From Flammulina velutipes (lineage: Eukaryota; Basidiomycota; Agaricomycetes; Agaricales; Physalacriaceae), in NCBI GenBank assembly GCA_011800155.1, contig CM022369.1, positions 806,001 to 870,000 of the forward strand: DNA of 64,000 bases, in the 5' to 3' direction. Within the stretch, counting starts at the first letter, position 1. Every line of letters begins with the position of its first letter. A model generated the notes under the pieces. It had not been told where the DNA came from. It saw nothing but the letters and a program-made list of their open reading frames with translations, and searched no databases. The translations under genes and the position numbers were made by a program. This document shows positions 12,182-24,635 of the stretch, piece by piece.

Positions 12182-13695
12182 TCAGTCTTCTCTCACGACA
12201 CGGACATGCTACAGAAAGTGAGTAACGGATATTTTGGAATCATGAATCGACGAACCTTGCCACTGTCAAATGGATCCAGACCAGCAGCAACTCTAGATCC
12301 CGCCACAATGCCACTCCAGTCTAGCGTCTCGACCACGTCCTTACCCTCAGACTTGAGGGCAGTATGTATCGCACGAGATGTTATCAGATGCTGATGAGCG
12401 ACATCAATGAAAGGCATGGGAGAGTTGTGCTCGGCAGTCAGGCGGCGAATGTGACTGCAACGTTGTCAGCACACCAAACGGAGCGGAAAGGTGCCACATA
12501 CGACGCGTCTTTGATACCTCCATCGATAGCAAATCCATTTGAACCATCGAAGTTATCCGTCTTCATGCGTTCGGAGTAATTCAGTAGTCTGAAAGTCGGG
12601 TAAATACATCTTAAAAGACGTGGGCTCGGATACGTACCCCGATGCTGGGAAAATCTCTGCTCGTCGTTAGTAATAGAACGATAGATGTCAGGCATTTATT
12701 GTTACATACCTTGCACAAGACGATGGACATTGTCTGCACCTATGCCAGATTTTTCGCCGAGAGTATAGGCCTCGCTGAGTATCTCAAGAGAACCAAGAAT
12801 CATCGAGTTGGCAATGAGCTTGTACGTCGGAGCTAATTATGAGGTGTTTGCAACGCATTATACTAAGTATTAAGAGCGTCACCTTTCTCTAAGTTTTCAC
12901 CGAGATCGATAACTTTTCGGCCAACGGAGGGAACAAGAATGTAGGCCACCTCTTTTTTCGAGCGATAATCACCACTCATTACTATATAATACACATCATA
13001 AGACGGCGATTTAACAGAGTGATGACCTGTACTCACTGAGAACAAGCTGTCCTTTGTCCGCAATGGATGGTGGGCCAACGACGGGGCAAGTGACAAGGTG
13101 TGCGTGAGCCAGCGAAGAAACCAGCTCATCGAGCTCGCCTATGAAATTGTGAGGACAATTGTCGCCCCCGATCGTCCATACATACCAGCAAGGCTAGGAT
13201 AGATCTGGAGATATGAGGATCATATATCTCGACAGGCCGAAAGGGACGTACTGTGCTCATCTCGACGAATATTCTGTGCTTCGACGACGATGAATCCTAA
13301 GTAATCGCGTTGGTTGATGGTAGGACATATGACAACGCTCGCACTTTGATGACAGCAGTCATTTCTTGGAAGGCAGATTTGACGGCAGTGTCATTCGCGA
13401 GACACGTAAAGATGATATCACATTCTGTGGCGAGTTGGGCCAGAGTTTGAGCAACGCGGATGTGCTCTTGACCAGCTTCTTGTAGTAGCTTTTGCGATCT
13501 TTCTGGAGTACGATTCCAAACGAGCAGAGGCGGACCGTGTTTGTTCTTCCTCTTGATGGCCAAGTTTCGAGCCATCAGCGAGCCCATAGCACCAATCCCG
13601 ACGAATCCCAGCTGAGGCAAGATACCAGGAGTGGTCGGTCTCGAATAGGGTAGCAGAGGCGTGGCAATGCCTGGGGAATGTAGATAGTCAGCCAT
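12182..13695 (-). CDS. NAD(P)-dependent beta-hydroxyacid dehydrogenase (3-hydroxyisobutyrate dehydrogenase-like)
   Basis: Soluble oxidoreductase of the 6-phosphogluconate/3-hydroxyisobutyrate dehydrogenase superfamily. From the ATG at 13695 (MADYLHSPGIATPLLPYS) the Rossmann motif LGFVGIGAMGSLMARNLA appears near residue 30, followed by NRTPERSQKLL and CDIIFTCLANDTAVKSAF. The C-terminal helical domain includes FIDVAHQHLITSRAI and DWSGIVAGSRVAAGLDPFDS. About eight short introns. I place the last intron so that DPFDSGK joins HVRVVRED, stop at 12182, which resembles the usual C-terminus of the fungal family. Reading through instead stops at 12193. The start could be 35 codons further upstream, but this ATG fits the family length. 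Substrate unknown. Convergent with Syo1; start-to-start distance to the kinase is 214 bp. Confidence 0.85.
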
Positions 13696-13909
13696 GGTGG
13701 TAGAAAGGAATGAGCGATCTGTATCGTCCTGAAAAGGTAAGAACCTGGAAATTCCACGTGAGCGATTGTGTAGTGTTGCAACAACGTTAGACGCGCACAC
13801 AGCACATTCTGTTTACTACTTCCATCCATTCACCCAGTTCATGTCCAGCCCATCTCGCTGCATCAATCGCTAACATCTCGCTGCAGCCACTAAAGACAGT
13901 GGGGACATA

Positions 13910-16900
13910 ATGGCTCAAGCAATGGCATTCGCCCATCCCAACAAGGGCACTCTCATTCCAGGACAGATGATCACAGTCAACAAGTATACTGTGCAGGTTG
14001 ACCGATATCTTTCTCAAGGTCTTTTCACCCTCCAATTTATCCGAGCACTGTCCTCAGTATTCTCCAGGTGGTTTCGCCCATGTCTACCTGGTCCGAACGG
14101 CGACACCCGTGTACAACACGACGCACCACGTCTTGAAACGCATTGCTGTCCCAGACGAAAAAATGCTGACAGAGGTCAAACAGGAAGTGGATGTTATGGT
14201 GCGTAAATCTCACCGAAATCACACAAATACTCATGTGTACGACAGAGATTACTCAAAGGTCATCCCAACATCGTTCACCTCATCGATGCAGCGTCACATA
14301 GGCTTCCGGATGGCACGTATGAGGTATTTATCCTCATGGAATTCTGCCCAGGTGCGCTCCCCTCTATATCGTCCAAACCTGACGTGTAACCACCTCTCAG
14401 GTGGCGGTATCATTGATATGATGAATCGACGACTCCGTGAACGGCTTACTGAAGCTGAGATCCTCACCATCTTTGTTGATGTCTGCGAAGGCGTTGCCCA
14501 CATGCATAACGCCCGTCCTGCACTTCTACATCGTGATCTCAAGGTCGAAAACATACTTCAATCCTCCCCAACATCATACAAGCTTTGTGACTTTGGCTCT
14601 GCTGCCAGACCGTCGAAAGTGCCTGCCAACGTCGACGAGATTCGCTCTTTGGAGATGGATCTAAATCGACACACCACTCTCCAATACAGGGCCCCTGAAA
14701 TGGTGGATCTATATTTGCGCAGGCCCGTGGACGAGAAAAGTGATGTTTGGGCACTTGGAGTTCTGCTCTATAAACTGTGCTATTACACCACTCCGTTCGA
14801 AGAGCACGGCCCTTTGGCAATCCTCAATGTGCTCTACAAGATTCCGCCCTATCCTGTCTATTCACCCCACATGAACGGGTTGATTGGTTCGTCCTCACAA
14901 AATATATATACATCCATGTGACTGACCTGTGCTCAGGTTCAATGCTCAGAGAACATGGAGTCCACAGGCCGTCTGTGTTCGAATTATTGGACACAGTTCA
15001 TCGAATGCGGGGGACGAAATCCCTATTTACCTATAGCCTGCCTCCTCCAGTCATCGCGCCGTCCAAGTTGCAATCGTCCCACCGACCTCCAGCTTCCCCC
15101 AATCCCCTCGATAGCACAATCTCTTACCGTGCTGCTCCTCAGGTCGCTAAGATGAACTTTAGTCCAGCGCCCACTCCTTCAAAGAATGCAGGCATGCAGG
15201 CAAGGGACAAGGTGCTAGAGGCGATTGCACCAATGCGACGCGGTCGTCCCTCAAAGCCACCATACGAGTCCGATTCAGGCGAACAGTGGCTCAACGACGG
15301 GTTCGGCGATGAAGAGAATGACGCCTGGAAGTCCGCCGTCAAGACAACGTCTACAAAGACCGGGAGCAAAGACGATGCGTGGTCTGTACCCGTACAATCT
15401 GCTAAAGCGCCGACCCCATCGCAAGGGTTTGGTGACGACTTCTCGAAGGCGTGGGACTCCAAGATGCGAAATACCGATGATTCCTCTGTTAAATCAACCA
15501 CCACTCCCCGAACTCCTGCTTTGAGTGCAAGCACTACTTTGGGTTATTCCGGTGCTAAGACCACTGCGAAGAAGGACCGCGATGCTTTCGAAGGTCTTGG
15601 TCTGGCCTCTTCTGACCATAGACCAGCTCCAACGCTTGGTGAAGCGAGAAAGCTGCGAACGGGTCTTGCGACTATGAACACCACGTTCTATAACAATAGT
15701 GTCGGTGCCGTCGCACACAGTGGCACCAACCATAAGCCTCACCCTCAACCAATGCGCCCTTCTCCTTCTCCCCAGCCTCGACTGGAATTGCCACAACATC
15801 CCGCACTGAAACCTAATAGCTCAGGCTCGTCGTGGACAGCGTTACGGCCTCCATCTCGACCCGCGTCTTCACAAAATACAGATAATGTCACTCCGGAGGC
15901 TAGATTTCCATCATTGGAGGAGCTTGATGCTCAGTTTGGCGGTACACCCAAGCCCAAAACGGACTTGGGAATCGGGAAAGCTCCACATCTACCTTCGCGT
16001 CATGAGCCGCCCTCTCGTGCTGGTGACCTACCTATGCGGGACAACACATCAAGTGGATTGGCGAGGCGGGTATCTACAAGGCTCACAGCAACAGGTCCAG
16101 TTTTAGGTCAGGATGGTGTGCGTTCACAGCAGGTGACAGGGTTTGCCATGCGGGAGACGCGCAAGGACATGGACTATCGGGTATACGAGCCTAAGAGAAC
16201 CCAGGAGAAATCGAACGTGACTGGGGGACCAGCTACACTTGAACGTCTAGATTCAAACTTCCAACGACCTTCGCTGGTCAGAAAGCATCACAGCTCTTCG
16301 GAAACCAAGCGTGCAACAGATGATCCCCTTACGTCCAGTCATTCGCGCCAGGCTGCAGTTCCTCCTTCCTCGGCATCCGGTTCCAGAACACCACGCCTTC
16401 CTCCTAGACCTACACCCACAACGAACAAGGATTGGCTCACGGGTGACGATGACGATGAGCTGCTTCCTTCTCACTTTACTCCCGCCCCTCCTCCCTCCGA
16501 TATCCCTCAACCCGTCCTTCGTCAGTCTCCTAGTAAACGTGCCTCATATATCGAGAAGAGCTCGGTGGCAATACCAGAGGCTGCTGTCGCCCAACACGAC
16601 CATACCTCATCTTTGCCTCTTCCTTCGCCCATATCAGCGACCCCGAGCGAAGCACCATCTATCGTGTCTCGCGCGAATCGCATGTTCCCTCCGCTTGACA
16701 TGTCTTCTAGCCAAGGCATGCCTTCTGGTCGTACTGAGCTTACGGATAACTGGAGTCCTGTAGCAACCAAGTTGCCGGTGCCCAAAGAACTGGATTCTGC
16801 ATCCAGCGCGGACGAAGGTCCTGAAGATGTAGGGAGACATGTTCGCACTAGCTCGAAGGCAACGCCGAGGAAGACTAGGAAAGGACGGCAGAGCTCTGTG

Positions 16901-17839
16901 CATGATTTGGTGGATCTGTGGGGTGGCGGTGGGCCTGCGGGGAACAGAGACCCCATGAATGAACGAGACAAGGAGCCTACAAGGTCTACCATCACACCGA
17001 TGCCCTCAAAGTCAACGAAGGCTCAGCGAAGAACGACTCTCATGGTATCTCCAACCAAAGAGGACTTCAGTATAGACCGCCCCGAGGCTTCTCCTTCCCT
17101 AATGTCCTCTCGTACCCAGCCACCTAGTTCGAAGACAATGTCCTCGGGCCAGCACAGCAGATACACGTCTACCTCGACTGCCTCATCATCTCCCGTTTCC
17201 CCTCGAAATCGTCCACAATCCATGTTCGTCTTCCCCTCTTCAGAGAACTCAGCCCCGCAGTCCGCAGGTCTTGTTGCTCCCGACGAGCCCAAACCACGAA
17301 CAACGCGTCGGACATCTATCAATGATATGGTACAGAAGTTTGAGACTATCGATGCCAACGCCCGCATATTTGGTGCAGCTAAGTCTGCGACCCCCAAGAT
17401 AGCAGATCATAGTCGCACCAACCACCATGTTTCCAAACCAAGCTTGTCCGCTCCGGTAGAGACTCCAGGACCTCGAAGAGCATCACCAATCTCTACCCTA
17501 CGGACTTCTCCCCGACCGATTTCTCCTGTAGGTCACAAGGATGAGAACGGTCCTCCCAGTCGTGTTCGTAAATCATCAGTAAAGCCCGCTCCTATCCATA
17601 CGCCTGTGCCACGAAAGCTGGTAGCGGATATTCAGGAAACGGTGGAACGAGGGCAAGCTGCTGAAGACGCTCGTTCTCCATCCCCGGAGAAGCCTTTCCA
17701 AGGAGTTGGAAGGCTAATTGACCAGTGGCAGCGTAAGGCTGCCGACTCGGATCCAATACATACACCTGTAGCGAAGAGAGGTGGGATGGTGGCCAAACGA
17801 GCTGGGTTGACGAGCGGTGGAGGCGCAGGGAGAGGATGA
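13910..17839 (+). CDS. Ark/NAK-family serine/threonine kinase (Ark1/Prk1/AAK1-like) with long disordered tail
   Basis: Actin-regulating/adaptin-associated kinase acting at cortical endocytic sites. The kinase domain starts with an Ark-type glycine loop (YLSQGGFAHVYLVRT, after an intron at about 14016-14067) and lysine in HVLKRIAV. It continues through LMEFCPGGGIIDMMNRR, the catalytic loop HRDLKVENIL, the DFGSAA motif and a long activation segment with LQYRAPEMVDLY. The domain ends at the HRPSVFELLDTVHRMRG signature near 15000. After it come roughly 900 residues rich in Ser, Pro and Thr. They include NDAWKSAV/DDAWSVPV/SKAWDSKM-like short repeats (15320-15470) and proline tracts (PPRPTP, APPPSDIPQP) suited to SH3 partners such as Abp1. 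C-terminus KRGGMVAKRAGLTSGGG. Catalytic residues are intact. Confidence 0.92.
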
Positions 17840-18378
17840 GGGTTCTGCTTTATACATCACAGTAACCCATGTCGGTTCACCTCGTTTCTGAACTACCCAA
17901 TAGTACTTATCTTAATAGTGTATGCATGATATCTTGCATTAACTGGATCCATTCAGTACATACAACTATATATTATGGTGCAAGATAGGTGGCAGGAGGT
18001 AAATTAAAGCAGCTCAAGAATCTGAGTCCGAGTCCAAGCTTTCTGGTTTCGATATCTGGGGGTTGGGTTCACGCCTGGTGTGGCCCATTAGAGCTCTTGC
18101 TCCTTCTCGTCCTTTGCCTTGTTCCCAAGGTCCGCATTCTTTGGTGTACATATTCCCATGTACGCGGTCTGTATTGCCGCTAATGCCCATCTGAAAAGCT
18201 ACGGCATCGGCGCGCGCAATATTGGATTGGTTGGGATGAATAAAAATGTTGTCCGGTTTTGATTTTGAGCGAGGGCGGGTGAAAATCGGGTCGCTGGGAG
18301 AAGATAAGAGAGGTTCCTCGAGAGTGTATGATCTGAGACACCATGAGAAGGTAAATGGGTATATAGGGGATAGGTAAG
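17840..18378. other. Intergenic between convergent kinase and copper-transporter genes
   Basis: No independent gene supported. On the minus strand, a stretch open from a good acceptor at about 18190 to a TAA near 18090 would encode MGICTPKNADLGNKAKDEKE and a few more residues. It could be an alternative last exon of the Ctr gene (joining its DKE end through a donor at 18380), but the evidence is weak. Confidence 0.4.
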
Positions 18379-18910
18379 TTACTCTTTATCGACAGACTGA
18401 TAATTCGGTGGATGTTGGTATTCAATGAGAAATTGGGCAAATGCCAGAGTGGTTACCGCGACCAAAATGAGTCTTTGGGATTATGAGCATGGAATTTGAT
18501 CAGGATGAACGCTGCTCACCCAGCATGAAATGACATCGCTATCAACATGTACAGCCTGCCAAAATATAAGCCTGTAATCGTATGCACAACAAGTAGACGT
18601 ACAGGCGAAGCAGCGTCATCCACCAATACAACATCGCTCTCCAGAATGCGTGTCTTCTCCTGCCATTGCCAAATAACGTTGGGCACCATCTGTTATCCGA
18701 CGCGAAAGTGACTAGCCTATAAAGAGGTGATTATGAGTTTTCCGAATGCGAAAAAGAATCTGGACATTGAGACCTCTCTGTCAGACACAAACCCGCAGTC
18801 AACAAAGATGCCGCGAGAAAACTCCAGAAAGAATCAAGTTGGATGACTGGTAACAAAACATGGGCCCCGTTGAACGACCAATGAAGAGAACCTCGCCAGT
18901 CGGAATCCAT
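18379..18910 (-). CDS. Ctr-family copper transporter
   Basis: Small trimeric membrane protein for high-affinity Cu(I) uptake or vacuolar copper release. It is scattered over four short exons and easy to miss. From the ATG at 18910, MDSDWRGSLHWSFNGAHVLL leads into a first hydrophobic segment, LASLLTAGLCLTERL-like. A variable loop rich in Arg follows, then AFWRAMLYWWMTLLRLLYML with the MxxxM copper motif in YMLIAMSFHAG, and a last helix GLILVAVTTLAFAQFLIEY ending QSVDKE. Introns have clean GT/AG borders and join every piece in frame, which I regard as strong support. About 127 residues, without the Met-rich N-terminus of plasma-membrane Ctr1, as in vacuolar Ctr2/Ctr3-like members. Transcribed in the same direction as, and 220 bp downstream of, the siderophore transporter. 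Confidence 0.88.
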
Positions 18911-19130
18911 AATACGAGCCGCAAAGCGCAAGAAGGTGTGATCGTGCGGGCGTGCCGCACAACAAAATGAGTGCACGGAAGTTGGTCAAGACCGTTGACG
19001 GAGTTAACAATTAATTCTAATCCCATCACTATGACGATTACGTATTCGGTCTCAATACACGACGCGTCGAGGCGCGTCTGACGCTCTCTGACGCTACGTA
19101 GATGTATTGCACTAAGTAATCCCCGCCTCT

Positions 19131-21935
19131 CTAAAGATGATGTTTCTCCTTATCCGCTACCGTATCTTCAGAGCGAACTGTGCGCTCAGCCTCCGGGTTA
19201 GACTGGTCATCTGTCAACCTGGGGTTGCGGAGGAGCAATGCGAATGCCAGCATTGGTACACATAAACTAGAGCATGTATCAATATATCTACGAATCAGAC
19301 AGATTCAGAAACGTACGCGAGGCCAGTAATGCATAGGAGCCTCTGGGTGTGTTTGTACGCATCAACGATGGCCGTCCTCTCGGGGCTGCCGAACTCGTAC
19401 AGTATGGCGGTTGTTAAAGGCGACCCGTAGATCTCCGTGGCAAGTGTAGCATTTCCCAGCCTATTCGTGAGTTGGTTGGGGAGGACCTTTTTTGTAAATA
19501 AGTGGAGAGATAGGTGTGACGGAGGAATTAATGACTCACATTTGTCCAGATAGCTAACAAGTCAATAAAGTCAGCGCTTAGCACCAATACTGGATTCCCG
19601 CGTTACGGCGATATTTACTTACCTCCCGAAAGTGTGCCACCGAAGGCGCTACCTATGGAATATCTGCAAAAAGTGATTAAACGTCGAGTGCAAACGTTGA
19701 TGAAAAGATCATACGATGAAAGATATAATGCGGTTATAGTGGCCATGTCTAATAAGAGGTCAATTAAGAAGTATTCATTACTGATGAAACACTTGCTTTC
19801 ATGCTTAGTGTTTGCTTGGATACTCGCTTGAGTAGGATAGGCGAACATGCTTTAAAGGAGGTAAGCGTCAAGTCGGACAATCCTGAGACGGTTGAAAGCA
19901 TACCCTCCTGCAATACCGAGTACAATTTGAGCTCCAACCACGGCAGAATGGCTGCTGGACCCATTTCCACCTCTGTAGCGGATCAAAAGGCCGAACGCGA
20001 CGAAGAATAAAGATATGCCAAAAACGATGCTGGAAGATGGTTCAGTATCCTGCAAGTACTATTTGACCGGTAATTGCACGCACAAGGGCTTGAGGTAGCG
20101 AACGTATCGCACAACGAAGCCTAGTATTGTTCCCGTTATGACACTAGCGAAGGAATAGAGACTGCTGATTCTCGTCGCAGATTTGATAGTCTCTCCGAAA
20201 GCGACAACTGAAAAATGAGTTAACCATCAATTCAGAATGGGATAGAAGTTAGAAGTGTTCGTACTAAGAACGGTGAACAAGTATCTGACAAGCGAATCAA
20301 TGCCGTGAGCCAAGGAAGACTGTAGAAGGACTTACTCTCCCTATATAAGGTAGATTTATTGAATGAGTGTGACAGAATAATCAGCGGCGGAATCGCACCT
20401 GCATGTACCAAGCTACCATACAAAGTTAGAGATAAGAGGAAACTGGAAATCGTTCACTTACCCGTGTTGAGTAACATAGCGATACCAAGAGCTGCCCAAA
20501 CGCCACGATCTTTGAGTAACTATTAAGTATAATGGTCAGTTTCAACTATCGCTCCCAGGTCAAGAGTGTTATATTACATGAAATGGGATCAAAGGATACT
20601 TGGCCTTCCCTTCCCAGAACACAAAAACAGGAATACAGACGATGCCGACCACTAGGGCGGATTTAGTGCCGGGTGTCATATCTCAAAACGTCTCGTACCA
20701 AGCATTGCGATGATATCAGCACTTTTCCACTGATCTTTGGCAGAACCTGCCAAGGTAAAGGGAACAAGTATGAGGGAAAATACTAGAGGAAGATAATAAG
20801 TCTTCGAATAACAGTTAGTTCAGGTCTACCTACTTGCGATGATGAGGATGATTCCAATAACATCTAGCTGCCAGAAGAGGGTCGTGGCCAATTTAGCAAA
20901 GCCTAGTTGCTGGTAGGAAGTCCGATGAGGTGCGAGTGTACCTGCGCGTTTGGCACGGCGAGCAGCGACCCACAATGTCGCCATCAAAGGAAGTGTGCAA
21001 ACTGTCAAACAAATTAGCGCCATGATGTACACATCGAAACAACATAAACTTGCCGAAGTAGATAATTGCCCACATTCCGATACCCCAATTCCACGTCGTA
21101 GCTTCAAGAACAGCTTCTGTAACATCACCGCTGACCCAAGTGTTGATCTGTCCATTTATCAATATCGACATGAGTTTTGTGTAATTTTGAACGTACGATA
21201 AATGGCAACGCGGGAATGAACGAGAACAGAACACGGTTGCGCATTGATGTTGTGTCGCCAACAAGGACTTCAGCAAGGAGCATGATTGCGGTATATCCAA
21301 TCTAGTAGGAATGAGTAAGTTATGAAGCGCCCCTCAATAAGCACACACTCACCTGATAGATAACTGCCCCACCAGAGAAAGAACGGACACCGGTCGACGA
21401 CGCTTCAATGATAGTTCCTGCAGAACAATCGGTATGATTAACTAGATCAGACCGAAATAGGCATACCAACGACATAGAAAAGCACAGATGCCACTAGAAC
21501 TTCAAATCGGCCAAATACGTCCATGAGCTTGGCTAGCGTTGGCTTGAAAGGTCATCAAATGAGTCTCGGAATAGTTGTCGAATATACTAGTATGGGGCCA
21601 TACCTGGGCAGCAGCAGCAATAACGGAGCGCAAGACGTTGATAGTAGCCAGAAGGGAGTGGGTAGCATAGCCGTTGGTGGCGTAGGTCTACAGTATTATA
21701 GTTTCAGTAGGGAGAGAAGGAGATGAGAGAAACTGTGAATGCTGACCTGATATGTGTATCGTATCGTCCCATCCAAACCGTAGGCATAGGCAACCAAGAA
21801 GATCGAGACGAACAAGCAGACCCTAGTCCATTTCGTGAACGCTGCACTGATGGCCTCAATGCGCTGAACACCAGGGCTGTTTACACCCATAATGTTGGCA
21901 TGGGAGTTGCTCGATATGCTTTTTGAATCGTCCAT
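19131..21935 (-). CDS. Siderophore-iron transporter (MFS, SIT/ARN family)
   Basis: Proton symporter importing ferric siderophores across the plasma membrane, 14 predicted membrane helices. From the ATG at 21935 ([18 protein letters not shown]) a cytosolic leader is followed by [20 protein letters not shown] and IRYTYQTYAT, the SIT signature. Then come [54 protein letters not shown] and [13 protein letters not shown]. The C-terminus is [20 protein letters not shown] and a charged tail, stop at 19131. More than ten introns, many exons under 100 bp. An iron-type GATA element lies about 100 bp upstream. No siderophore biosynthetic gene is seen in this window, so it may serve xenosiderophores or a distant cluster. 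Confidence 0.92.
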
Positions 21936-22034
21936 GTTTCTTGGGGGACTGAGAGAGCGCAGTTCTGTCAATTTTTGGGCGTTTTATAGGTCCACTTTTA
22001 GGCAATCAGCATGTGGAGGTTCGGCTTATCTTTT

Positions 22035-22043
22035 ATCTGATAA
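22035..22043. promoter_or_regulatory. ATCTGATAA iron-responsive GATA site
   Basis: ATCTGATAA matches the ATCWGATAA consensus bound by fungal iron-repressor GATA factors (SreA, Sre1, Urbs1 type). It lies 100 bp upstream of the siderophore-transporter ATG, with a second GATA core (CTTATC) at 22025-22030. The match is exact; the regulatory role is inferred from the family. Confidence 0.7.
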
Positions 22044-22572
22044 AATTTCACTCTCAGGCACAGCATTCTTGCCGCCTTTAAAAGGTTTTAAAAGGTCCCA
22101 GAGTCTCCTACATCGTACCTTTCATCCAGGAACTGTTGAAAGTTGACCGGTATGGTACCCGCGAAATTTGTACTCGAAAGCCCAACGTTCAACTTCCAAA
22201 CTTGACTCTTGTTCGCTTCGCTCCATCATCGCAAGTTCCCTGTTAACCAGAGCATATAACTTAGCAAAACTCCAAGGTGTTTGGCCTCGGGAAAGCTCGG
22301 GAGTGACATGGGAATCCGATCGGAGTGTCGTGTCAGGACTTTTTGGTCCGACAAGGCACGTGATCGTTCAACATGTGTCATCATGGATGAATGCCATTTT
22401 GTTCTGAATCAAGCTTGTTTCTACACTACGTTGACTGTTTTCATTCCGAAACTTGGAGCAGCCATACCGCTACTTGAATCTGCGAATGCTACGCCCCTTT
22501 CGCCTGGTTATCTTCTCCAAAGCATTGCTACGCCGAGGCTCCTCGTTACCTCCACCTCCCCATACCCGTAAA

Positions 22573-24635
22573 ATGTCTCAAGACACAGAAACCGACAACG
22601 AATTTTCGGATGGAGGTTTTTCAGGCTTTACTGAAGATGATTTTCAGAAGATTGATGAACTTCATAAATCCAATCGCGTTCAGCAGCCACTCACGCGTTC
22701 GGCGTCTCCATCTGTAGATGAATTCTCTGACGGGGGGTTTGAAGGCCTAACTGAAGACGACTTTGTGCGACTGGAAGCCTCTAACGCGTCATCATCCAAG
22801 CATCCTTCGAATTCTTTGCCGTTAGTCGAGGTGGAATATGACTTGGAGTCACTGCCGAAACTGAAGGCACCGGAAAAGAGTCCCTACCAGCGCTTTCGGA
22901 AAGAGCGGAATCTAGGCCTATCTGTTACCGACTTGATATCTCTCTCATGGTATGTCGTATATGTCCTCTCGTCCTTCTTGACAGATTCAACATCTACAAC
23001 GTTAGGTGTGAAATGAAATTTGAATATGGACTTTACGGTCAAAGCTGGAGAAAAATAGAGCATCGACCAGCTTCATTCAAAACGAAGAAAGGCAAAAATA
23101 TCGTCGTAAAGCAGGAAATCGCTGTCAATCAGGACCGTGTACAAAAGAAAGGCACCGTGAGCACACTTGTCCATGATACTAATGCCTTGTTGAAATTCGC
23201 TTCAGACCATACACAAAGCTCTAGAACGTGAACTTAAACCCGTGGAGATCATTGTCAAGGCAAAGACGAAGGAGGAACGCTGGGGACTACGGTAATCACT
23301 CAGTCTTCTTCAAGTCACCTCCTGACCTTATTTGGAGACTCCTTAACATGATTTCGGCCGTTGAGTCGCTAATTCTGGAAGGGCGTACGGTGGGTCGTTA
23401 TTCTGGGGCAGTTTTGTCAATAATTGACATTATTTTCAGCGCGAAATGCCCGTATTCGGGTTAATAGAGGGTTGTAGCATCACCGGCATAATCGTAAAAC
23501 TCGACTTGGTGTTATCTCCAAGAAGCTGATGTTGCAACAGGATGAGATAGTAAGAGAAGAGGCACCATTAGCTACGAAACGCGCTCGTAGTCCCGCGCAG
23601 ACACCTCGAAAGTTCAAGAGGAGCCGAGAAGATCTTTCTCAAGACAGCCAGTCACCCACCGCCGACTTTGCGATAGCGAACGACATATCCACAATTACCG
23701 ATGAAGCAGAATCGTCATCCGTTGTTCACCACCATTCTCCGGCCAAACAACGCAAGTATCATATTCTGAAGCTCATTGATACCAAATCACGGAAGTCAAA
23801 CTCTTTACCGCGGGACGACGATGCCTTACCTTCTCGTCTGCAACTCATGGTTTATCACAAGCTCTTATCTGCCCTCTTGGATACCCAGCATCCCTTTGAC
23901 TTTGCCTCGTTTTGGGCAGTTACATCGGTCGACCCGACAAGATCCTTTTCTGAAAGCTTTCTGGAGGATACCCAGGATTTGATTAGGGAAAAGAAGGATT
24001 ACGGTTTTGCTTGCCTAAACGACTTGTCGACGATCTGGCAGGAAAAAGCAGAAGGTCTAGATGTTCCTGGTGTGCATCGGACTCTTCAAGTTATATACCG
24101 ACAGCAGGGGACGGCGCCTACTACGCTGGGAGATGCACCTGATCTATTGCCTAACAGCACACCATCCTCTGCAATTATACTTGCGAGATCGAACTCAGCA
24201 GACCATCTAGTAATGGAGCAGATGGCACTACTAGCTCATTGGAACCGACTGCTATCAGATAAGAACGCAACGATTGGTCAAACGCTTCCTTGTATTCTGT
24301 CCTCGTACTCCACTGAAGCTATGTATAGATGTGACCGCATTCACAGTACCCACAGTCGGCTCAACAAGGAACGATGTCATCGGGACGCGAGAGTTCAGTA
24401 TGAAGGGCGCTTTCCTTGATGAATACCTGAAAAATGTTATGGATTGGTGGCATGGTCGCAGGAAGGCTGTCGGGGTTTCATTGGATCATGTCAATAGATG
24501 CCGGTACGTCTCTTATATAACTTGAAGAAGACTTTCCATGACGAAAAGCACAGCACATGTGAATATTGCGAGGGCTGCGAATGGAGAGAAGAGAAGGACT
24601 TGGAAGCACGGGAGAATATCAGGAAGCAGTCGTAG
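22573..24635 (+). CDS. EXO5: Exonuclease V (EXO5/DEM1), PD-(D/E)XK single-strand DNA nuclease with Fe-S cluster cysteines
   Basis: Bidirectional ssDNA exonuclease of nucleus or mitochondrion. ATG at 22573 (MSQDTETDNEFSDGGFSGFT). The family signature LSVTDLISLSW-CEMKFEYGLYG spans an intron at about 22950-23005; ERWGLR-LLNMISAVESL follows across another. The catalytic block reads PVFGLIEGCSITGIIDEIVREE once an intron at about 23495-23540 is removed, so both acidic residues are present. The third catalytic motif is LIDTKSRKSNSLPRDDDALP with SRLQLMVYHKLL. The C-terminus supplies the iron-sulphur cysteines in RCRTCEYCEGCEWREE, joined across an intron, stop at 24635. A nuclear-type basic stretch KRARSPAQTPRKFKRSR is inserted before the LIDTK motif. 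The N-terminus carries two copies of an EFSDGGF-x-G-x-TEDDF motif. Confidence 0.9.

Noticed and set aside
12182..12210. Read-through end of the dehydrogenase (SGKVRRFMIPKY, stop 12193)
   Set aside because: Splicing at a GT...TGTAG intron gives KHVRVVRED, closer to the usual C-terminus of this fungal family; kept as an alternative only.
23380..23560. Apparent loss of the catalytic Asp-Glu pair in EXO5 (open frame reads GIIVKLDLVL then stops)
   Set aside because: An intron beginning GTAAAA directly after GII and ending CAACAG restores GIIDEIVREE, so both acidic residues are there.
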